64,000 bases of DNA from positions 62,001 through 126,000 of the forward strand of contig WNNJ02000629.1 of the NCBI GenBank assembly GCA_012934845.2, in the 5' to 3' direction. Positions 57,551-64,000 of this stretch are shown here, one piece after another. The stretch comes from Pomphorhynchus laevis. Lineage: Eukaryota; Acanthocephala; Palaeacanthocephala; Echinorhynchida; Pomphorhynchidae. A program made the position numbers and the translations under genes. Position 1 is the first letter of the stretch, and each line of letters begins with the position of its first letter. A model generated the notes under the pieces. That model was not told the origin of the DNA, did not search any database, and saw nothing but the letters and a program-made list of their open reading frames with translations.

Positions 57551-60510
57551 CAGTATCCAGTTTGAATTTTGCTAGTTCGTCTGGAAAAGGTAGTTTCAAC
57601 AGTCATTCATCGCAACTCTTCAATAGCGTTAGTTTCAATTCTGATCTGGGGCACTTAGTTTCATTCAACAAATTATTCACCGTTGCTAGTAATCCCTTAC
57701 CACAACCCACACGCTATTTATCGATTGGGTATTCTAATCTTCGTAGTTTGCCTGCTCAAATAGTGGAGTTGAAGTATCACATGCTTTCTCATTCGTATGA
57801 CATTTTCTGCGTTGCTGAATCCTGGTTGCATCAATATATTGTCGATACCACTGTGAACATTCCTGGATTTCGCCTTATACGAAGCGACAGGATATCAGGT
57901 AGGCGAGGTGGCGGTGTCGCCGCGTATGTCAGAGAAAATTTCCTCGTATCTGAGGTGTTGAATATTTGTGACCATTGTGGGTCGTTTGAGACTCTATGCT
58001 TCCGTATTGATCACTCAGCGACCAGTATGAATTTTTGCGTCGTGTATCGATCTCCGTCAGTAATTGCAGACACTGATCAACTAAAACTTATTTTACAATC
58101 GGTATGTTCCTCCCCTCACTTTATTCTTTTGGGCGATTTTAATCTTCCACGATCTAGATGGTCAGACTATGTCTTTTCTGATGGTAGTTCCACGGAAAGG
58201 GAAATATCTGAGTTCCTTGCTGAGGAACTCATGCTGATTCAGCATGTACAAGAACCAACTTGCTTAACTTCAAGATCGGATTCGGTACTTGATCTGGTGT
58301 TTTCCAGATATGTAGGAGACATAATCAAAGTTGATCATATCCCTCCTTTAGGAAGTAGTGACCATTGCTTGCTCTCCTTGACGGCTGTCCCTTATTCCAG
58401 ATTCTGTCCACCTTGTTCAAAAACTTACAAACGTCATTGGTCGAAAGTGAGAAGAGAAGATGTTTTGAGAGTTTACAACCAATTCCCGTGTACTTTTATG
58501 AACACGGACAAGCTATCATTGAATATGATCACTGATTACCTACATAAATTATCTGATATTCTTGCCCCTATGCGCGAATTCTCTTATGCTGCTAAGTCAC
58601 CTGCATGGATAGATTCCAACGTCAGACAACTAATAAGTTCAAGAAATTGTTTATGGAAGCTTCAGCGTTCTGACTCTAGTTTCTCTGCCAGATATAAATA
58701 TGTTCAAAATATTTGTACTAGAGTGAAAGCAACAAAACGATGTGCATTCGAATCGTCTATCGCTAATAATGTAACACGAAATCCAAAACTATTCTGGGCC
58801 TATGTTCGTCGCAACAGAACCCTTAATACAGAAATCAAATATGTCCTTAATGCGGAGGGATGTATGATAACTTCTCAGAGTGGTATTGTGGAATGCCTTG
58901 CTACGTCTTTTTCGATACCGACAAATAATTCACAAAGAGCTTCTATCACTTCGCATGGTGTAGCATTAAAGCAATCTTCGCGTTTTCTTCCAGTAACGAT
59001 TAGTGAGATTGTAAGTCAGCTTGATCAGCTTGACCCATTTAGCTCTACTGGCCCTGATGACATTTCTCCGTTTCTCTTGAAGAATTTATCTAGATATTTG
59101 GATCCTTCCCTTCTTGCTATTTTTGAGAACAGTTTGACCAGTGGATGTGTTCCTGAAGTCTGGTAAACTGCCATCGTAGTTCCGATCCCAAAGGAAACCA
59201 TTGCAACGGCTTGTACTGACTATAGACCAATCAGCCTGACTAGTTCTCTATGCAAAGTGCTTGAAAAGTTGATCGCCACCCGGATCAGGCATCACTTGAG
59301 AGAACTCGGAATAATGTCGTCTTCTCAGCACGGTTTCCTCCCTGGTCGTTCCTGCTTAACAAACTTATTGACTTAACGCGAAATGTGGGTTGAGGCGGTC
59401 AGTCGCGGCCAATCAATTAATGTGGTATTCATTGACTTTTCAAGAGCATTCGATCGGGTACCGCATGAGAGCTTGGTAGCATTACTATTTAACTACGGCA
59501 TTCCTGTAATGTTGTGTAATTGGATTCAAGATTTCCTACGTAATCGTTTCTTTAGGGTGAGAGTTGGCACCCATCTTTCCACTTCCAGACGCGTTTACTA
59601 TGGTGTTCCGCAGGGTACCGTACTAGGACCTCTGCTGTTTATTGTGTTCCTTAACGATTTGTTGCTGCGGATTCAGAGTCCCTGTCTTGCTTTTGCTGAC
59701 GACCTCAAAATATGGTCTGTAGATGATATTGATCCGCTTGGTATTTCCCTGCAGGAAGACCTTAATGAAATATACCAATGGAGTGAGGCTACTGGTATGA
59801 AGATCAATGTTGACAAATGCGGCCACATGAAATTAGGAAGGCGTTGCGATGACCGTCGTTTTCGCCTCGGAACTTCAATTCTTAATGTCGTCATGGAGTA
59901 TAGGGATCTGGGTGTCATGGTGCATAGGACATTGAAATCCCGATCAAATACAGAGTTTGCCTATAGCAAGGCTTTGCGAGCTATGTACTGCGTCAAAAAT
60001 GCATTTAATCGTATTAATCCATACGTCTTCAAACGGCTTTACTGCGCTCTTGTTCGCCCGCATATAGAGTACTGCGTGCAAGCAGTTTTTCCAAACACTA
60101 AGAAAGAGTTCAATAGACTAGAGTCAATCCTTCGTAGAGGTTCTCGAATGTGTATGGATGGATCATATTCATATCGTGAGCGGCTTGAATTTCTAAAGAT
60201 ACCATCTTTGGGTCAGAGGCTATATTACCTAGACCTTGTTGCATTATGGCGAATGGTTAATGGGATAGATGGTTTTCCCTCGTACTATGTTAAAGTTTGT
60301 TCTCAGACGCATCGTGGCCACCCGTTAAAACTATTTAAGTTTCTCCACGGTAAAGTAGTGAGTTTGGCTAGGCTCTCACATCGAGCATTAAACGCCTGGA
60401 ACACGTTGCCAGGAGAAATAGCATGTACCAAGGACTTATCTCAATTTAAAGTTCAACTCCGTCAGTGGATTAACGATCATGGCATTCCGAATGTATACAA
60501 TATTATGTAA
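57472..60510 (+). pseudogene. LINE ORF2 with two in-frame stops
   Basis: A single reading frame of about 1,012 codons is interrupted only by TAA at 59164-59166 and TAA at 59374-59376. The endonuclease shows GYSNLRSLPAQIVEL, VAESWLHQYIVD, GRRGGGVAAYV, LLGDFNLPRSRW and GSSDHCLLSL. The RT shows TDYRPISLTSSLCKVLEK, QHGFLPGRSCLTNLLT, VVFIDFSRAFDRVPHESL, GVPQGTVLGPLLFIVFLNDL and a catalytic box reading FADDLKIW. The C-terminus has GHPLKLFKFLHGK and NAWNTLPGE. Both stops sit in the RT N-terminal third, so the copy is dead but recent. Confidence 0.88.
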
Positions 60511-60639
60511 CCGCTATTAACTTTTTTTCTTCTTTTCTTTTCTTTTTTATTTCCTGTGTGATCAGTTGAAACAGCCATTTGGCTATAACTTGTAATACTA
60601 CTAATAATAAATAAATAATTCTTTACTTCTCCATATCCC

Positions 60640-60800
60640 TACATAATTAACTAATTTTAAGCTCCGCTATATTATATTCGCCGCGCCTCTAGCCTTAAAT
60701 CCTTTGCCAACTGATGTCCGTTACTCCACGTCCTTTTCACTCTTCAAATGGTGTCTAATTTCCTGCACGAAATCATTTTCCTTCACAATAACTCTGAAAC
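60640..60800 (+). pseudogene. Old L2-like LINE, downstream half
   Basis: It continues the L2-like C-terminal coding region beyond the inserted LINE (text corresponding to the YSNNYGL...APSFITFKH region), heavily diverged. Confidence 0.5.
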
Positions 60801-60955
60801 GCATTAGCTTAACATTATTCAATTCATTTTCTCAAATTCTTCAATTCAGAGAATATATTGGATAATTATATTTCCTTTATTTTTTATGCCATACAATGAG
60901 ACAAACTCTATTATCTAAATTTTTGAGTAGTGATACATAGTAAAAAACAGAGGAA

Positions 60956-61012
60956 TTTTCACTCTATAAAATAGTTGCTTGGTCAACCAGGCGACTATTT
61001 TGTAGAGTGAAA
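60956..61012. repeat. Imperfect 22-bp stem hairpin
   Basis: TTTTCACTCTATAAAATAGT and GC pair with GCGACTATTTTGTAGAGTGAAA across a 12-nt loop containing TGGTCAACCA. It may be a MITE core or a transcribed hairpin. Confidence 0.65.
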
Positions 61013-61179
61013 TGTATTTTTGAATGTATTTTAATCTCTCAGATTTTTCAAGATAAAACTCAATCCAGTTAATTTATACAAGGATCAATAACATTATCAC
61101 AAATAGTAGCAAAATCTAACATGCAAGCACCTCGTCTTATACGAGACATTTACTAGAGTTTACTATGATGCCAGTAGAT

Positions 61180-61910
61180 GTACTTCATCTAATAACTATA
61201 TTTAGATCATGTTGCAAGAGGCTGTGATCATCATACGAGCTGATATCATAACATATTTTCAAGTCATATGGACATTCCAGAGCTCATTTATAAATGAACT
61301 TGCGTAAGAGCTCATTAATAAATTAGCATCGTAGAGCTTATTTAGAAATGTGTTAAAAACCAACGGATTAAGTATTGCACCATACAGTAAATATGACAAA
61401 TATTAAGAGATGTATACATCGATTCGCTTAATCTAATAAAAAATTCGATTAGTAAGAAATTAACCAATCCACCTATGGATACACGGATCTACAATATGGT
61501 TAGATAGTTTTTTAAAGTAAGTTACAATGAGGAACTCGATGAAACTCGCGGCTGAAATCAATGAAGATAATATCTACAGCTTTTAAATGAGCTACAGCAT
61601 CACACCATGCATCCCATGCAGCTTAAAGAATAATAAGACAATATCATTAGCGTTGAAACCATATTGACTGTTCTCCAATATTAGATGAAAGTGTTTGGAT
61701 ACCTGATCAGAGATTGGCATTTCCATTACCTTGATTACGTAACTAGTAGGACCGATAAGATGGTATTTTAAAATATTTTTACAAAATTTTTTTGAAAACA
61801 GGAACATAAGTCACTGTTCGGTAAGTTATTTGCATGTATTGTTCTAGTCAAGAAAGGGAATATCACGGTCAATAAATAGGTTTAATATTACACTTTGAGG
61901 ATAACTTAAC
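61180..61910 (-). pseudogene. LINE reverse transcriptase fragment
   Basis: The minus strand encodes FLFSKKFCKNILKYHLIGPT, SYVIKVMEMPI and ENSQYGFNANDIVL, then AVDIIFIDFSREFHRVPH. These correspond to RT blocks FKKG...NYRPISLT, KVMEKII, QYGF and DFSRAFDRVPH. It is heavily decayed and CR1-group in flavour. Confidence 0.6.
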
Positions 61911-62139
61911 TATGAAGCTAGATTCTTAAGCATAAAATTAGATATACCATTATGAGCTGACCAAGGTGCGGCAACTTACACAAGATTTTCCTAATTCATA
62001 GTAAGTCAACGCGGATATTTGAAAAGCTACATGATAAGTGATCAACTTAAGACGAAATATTATGAACTATCACGGTGGATATTATGCTCATACGGTAGTA
62101 TCACAAAATACAAAAATCACAAAAGAAAAAAAACAGAGA

Positions 62140-62435
62140 AACTAAAACATGAGAGTTGAGATTCACTGTACCTTCTTCATAAATATTAGTTTAGACTTGA
62201 TCCTCACTATTTCTATAGGAAGGTTATTTCATTCCTTGGCAACTCTGTCCATCAGGCTGTTGAGCCCTTTCAACCGCATACAAACCCTATTAATAGTGAA
62301 TTCGTGTCCTCGCGTACGAGCTTCCGTCTGCAAAGGGAACATAAAATGAATTAAACCTGTAGGATTATTAACATCCTGATATGTGACAACAAGATCCTCC
62401 ACTCTTCGTTTAAGAGACATGTGTTTCATATTTAA
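62140..62435 (-). pseudogene. LINE ORF2 C-terminal fragment
   Basis: RRVEDLVVTYQDVNNPTGLI, FPLQTEARTRGHEFTINRVC and SLMDRVAKE on the minus strand give the typical end of CR1-group ORF2 (K/R-x-x-L-x-x-TY-x-x, then TRGH). It is separate from the RT relic at 61.2-61.9 kb because the order is wrong for a single element. Confidence 0.65.
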
Positions 62436-62439
62436 GAGG

Positions 62440-62610
62440 GATAAGGGGTCATGGTGGGGGAGTTCCCGTATGGGACATTCCCTACCATGAGGTGTGGAAC
62501 CCTACCACGGGACCTCCCCTATGATAGGGGATCATGGAGTTCCCCTACCACGGGACCTCCATGGTGAGGTCGTGTACAGGTCCTCTTTATGGTAGGGGAG
62601 GTCCCTATAT
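62440..62610. repeat. GC-rich cluster of inverted motifs
   Basis: ACCACGGGACCTCC (twice), its reverse-type GGTAGGGGAGGTCCC, CCATGAGGT/ACCTCCATGG and GGGGAGTTCCC recur in both orientations within 170 bp. The composition is sharply different from the AT-rich surroundings. No coding frame; likely to fold strongly as RNA or single-stranded DNA. Confidence 0.75.
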
Positions 62611-62619
62611 GAATTGAAA

Positions 62620-63105
62620 GTTAACTCTATTTCAAACAAAATAATTTGCAAAATGCGTAGTCATGGTTTATATGTCGATGACATTACCATTTACGTGTAG
62701 ACATTTTGGTTCAAATCAAAATGTATTTTGCTTTCTTATGTAGCCCAAAATAGTTTAGTAGATCTATTAACTAAAGTGATAATTTTATCGATATATTGGT
62801 ATCGCTTATAAACTTTTATACGAATGCAGTTCTTGAGTTTTTTATATTTGGAGAAGTAACGTGAGTCAATAATACTTTGTTTCCATTGACGATTCTTTAT
62901 CCTGATATGATCGACATGCTAGCTCTCAAACAAAACAGGCCTCTATTAATAAAACCAACACGAGTATTTCGTCTCAAACATGTCCGAAATGTAAAACAGA
63001 AACGATTTGATATGACCCCACAATGATTCAACATATTTATAACATAAGAGTACAACTTAAAGTCAAGCAATGCAATTAATTAAATTGTCGATTGAAACCG
63101 TATTC
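62620..63105. other. AT-rich spacer
   Basis: No gene or known repeat was recognised. Confidence 0.35.
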
Positions 63106-63109
63106 CAGT

Positions 63110-63412
63110 GCGGTTTAGAAGTGGAAAAGTTAATAAAGAATTATCTTTATTAAGAACTAATAAAGAACTATCTTTATCTTAATAAAGAAGTATCTTTATT
63201 TAGAAGCTGGATCAAAGTAAAGGAGAAAAATTTATATGATATTTCGCTAACCTGTGCTAACATCTTCTAAAATTACGGTAATTTTCTTATTTCGGTAAAA
63301 TTAAGTTAATTTTCTGAAGATCCTAACAGAGTTTAGCGAAATATCAAATGAAATTTTCCTGTTTTATTTTGATCCAGCTCCAATAATTCTTTATCAATAA
63401 TGGTTTGACGAT
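63110..63412. mobile_element. MITE-like palindromic element
   Basis: Complete member of the palindromic family: AGCTGGATCAAAGT and GATATTTCGCTAACC on the left; TTTAGCGAAATATC and GATCCAGCTCCAATAATTC on the right. A local duplication of AATAAAGAA-TATCTTT units lies at the left end. It has landed next to a LINE relic at 63.42 kb. Confidence 0.7.
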
Positions 63413-64000
63413 AAATTAAAGACACTAATTAAACATCGTAATGCATTATACAGACAATATCGTTTAGATTCGTCATTTCGATCAGCATACAGTGCCTGTC
63501 GCAATCAGTGTCATCTATTCTCACGCGCATCATCTTTGTATCTACGATCTCGTTACTTATTTCATAAATTGTATTATGTCTAGATCCAACTGTCTTTTTC
63601 AATTTGCCTAGCTCTTAATAATGAAAAGTACAAAATCATGTGGATCATCTTTCATAATCTCGATATAACTTCATCTACTTTATCTATTAGCTTGATCATC
63701 GCCCTAATCGTTGACAATATGATTTTGTAGCTTTTCACCTTGACAATTTATTTTCCTTAAAACCTTTTGTTAATGGCACAGTTCGCTCTTCGTTCTTATT
63801 CATTCGAGATCTCCGTCGCATTCGTAGGCTAATCGAATTCCGTCCTTATATCGTCCGTCCCTCATGTTTCGTAGAATCGATTATTGCCTAGTCTTTTTGT
63901 CAACTATTCCAATTATACTCTTTTACATTTCCAAAGTATCATAAAATATGCTGATCGTGCCCTACTGCGTCTCTATCGCTATAATCATATATCACATCGT
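63413..64000 (+). pseudogene. Diverged LINE copy running off the window
   Basis: WFDDKLKTLIKHRNALYRQY and SACRNQCHLFSRASSLYLRS form the linker between endonuclease and RT. After an internal deletion, the C-terminal L2-like region (FVNGTVRSSFLFIRDLRRIR, then LLYR-like text to the window end) follows from 63640. It is related to 56.4-57.1 kb and continues past 64000. Confidence 0.6.

Larger units (their letters stand above)
57155..60630 (+). mobile_element. CR1/Jockey-like LINE inserted in an older L2-like LINE
   Basis: The element is 5'-truncated inside ORF1 (57170-57550 in frame) and carries a full ORF2 (57472-60510). A pyrimidine-rich 3' UTR and a TAA-type tail near 60600-60625 follow. L2-like sequence is found on both sides (56.4-57.1 and 60.64-60.80 kb), showing a nested insertion. 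The 5' junction lies in a short direct repeat, CCTAGATATTG, at 57126-57156. Confidence 0.82.

Overview
This window is AT-rich nuclear DNA from an invertebrate animal, most likely an arthropod. The evidence is intron-containing host genes with canonical GT/AG splice sites, a TspanC8-type tetraspanin, ATG13 and a small mitochondrial Tim chaperone, together with arthropod-like non-LTR retrotransposons. I cannot name the species. There is no rRNA, true tRNA gene, CRISPR array or bacterial-type operon.

Host genes lie in the left half. A small, very basic protein gene (6.7-10.2 kb, minus) is divergent from a single-exon tetraspanin (10.6-11.4 kb, plus). ATG13, the HORMA-domain regulator of autophagy, runs on the minus strand from about 21.8 to 12.6 kb in at least six pieces, and one of its introns holds a decayed DNA transposon. 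A small Tim chaperone gene most like TIMM13 (30.8-28.8 kb, minus) is represented by two cleanly spliced exons. Its third exon was not found.

The intergenic and intronic DNA carries unusual repeats. (1) A DD34E Tc1/mariner-like transposase relic at 15 kb sits between two long arrays of a 22-bp repeat in opposite orientation. (2) Four tandem 306-bp units at 26.6-27.7 kb each encode a type I hammerhead ribozyme. They lie in one arm of a large inverted repeat, with a reversed, truncated ribozyme unit in the other arm (24.4 kb) and a diverged fold-back relative at 21.4 kb. This looks like a metazoan retrozyme family. (3) Two inverted copies of a tRNA-derived SINE at 0.1-0.9 kb contain hammerhead-like core segments in a non-standard order. 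(4) A palindromic MITE family recurs at 3.2, 17.1, 19.6, 53.3 and 63.1 kb.

The right half (33-64 kb) is almost wholly a LINE graveyard with one nearly intact element. The best copy (41.8-46.35 kb, minus) has a two-ORF CR1/Jockey-like layout, a PHD-like zinc-finger ORF1 and an endonuclease-RT ORF2 with one frameshift in a homopolymer. A related copy (57.15-60.63 kb, plus) has ORF2 open except for two stops and is inserted into an older L2-like LINE. A third relative (34.0-37.6 kb, minus) is heavily decayed. A GC-richer L2-like family has many partial copies and scattered 3' ends between 38 and 56 kb. Two of these share the same damaged RT active site and form an inverted duplication around 48.9 kb. 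Short minisatellites, inverted repeats and hairpins fill much of the rest.
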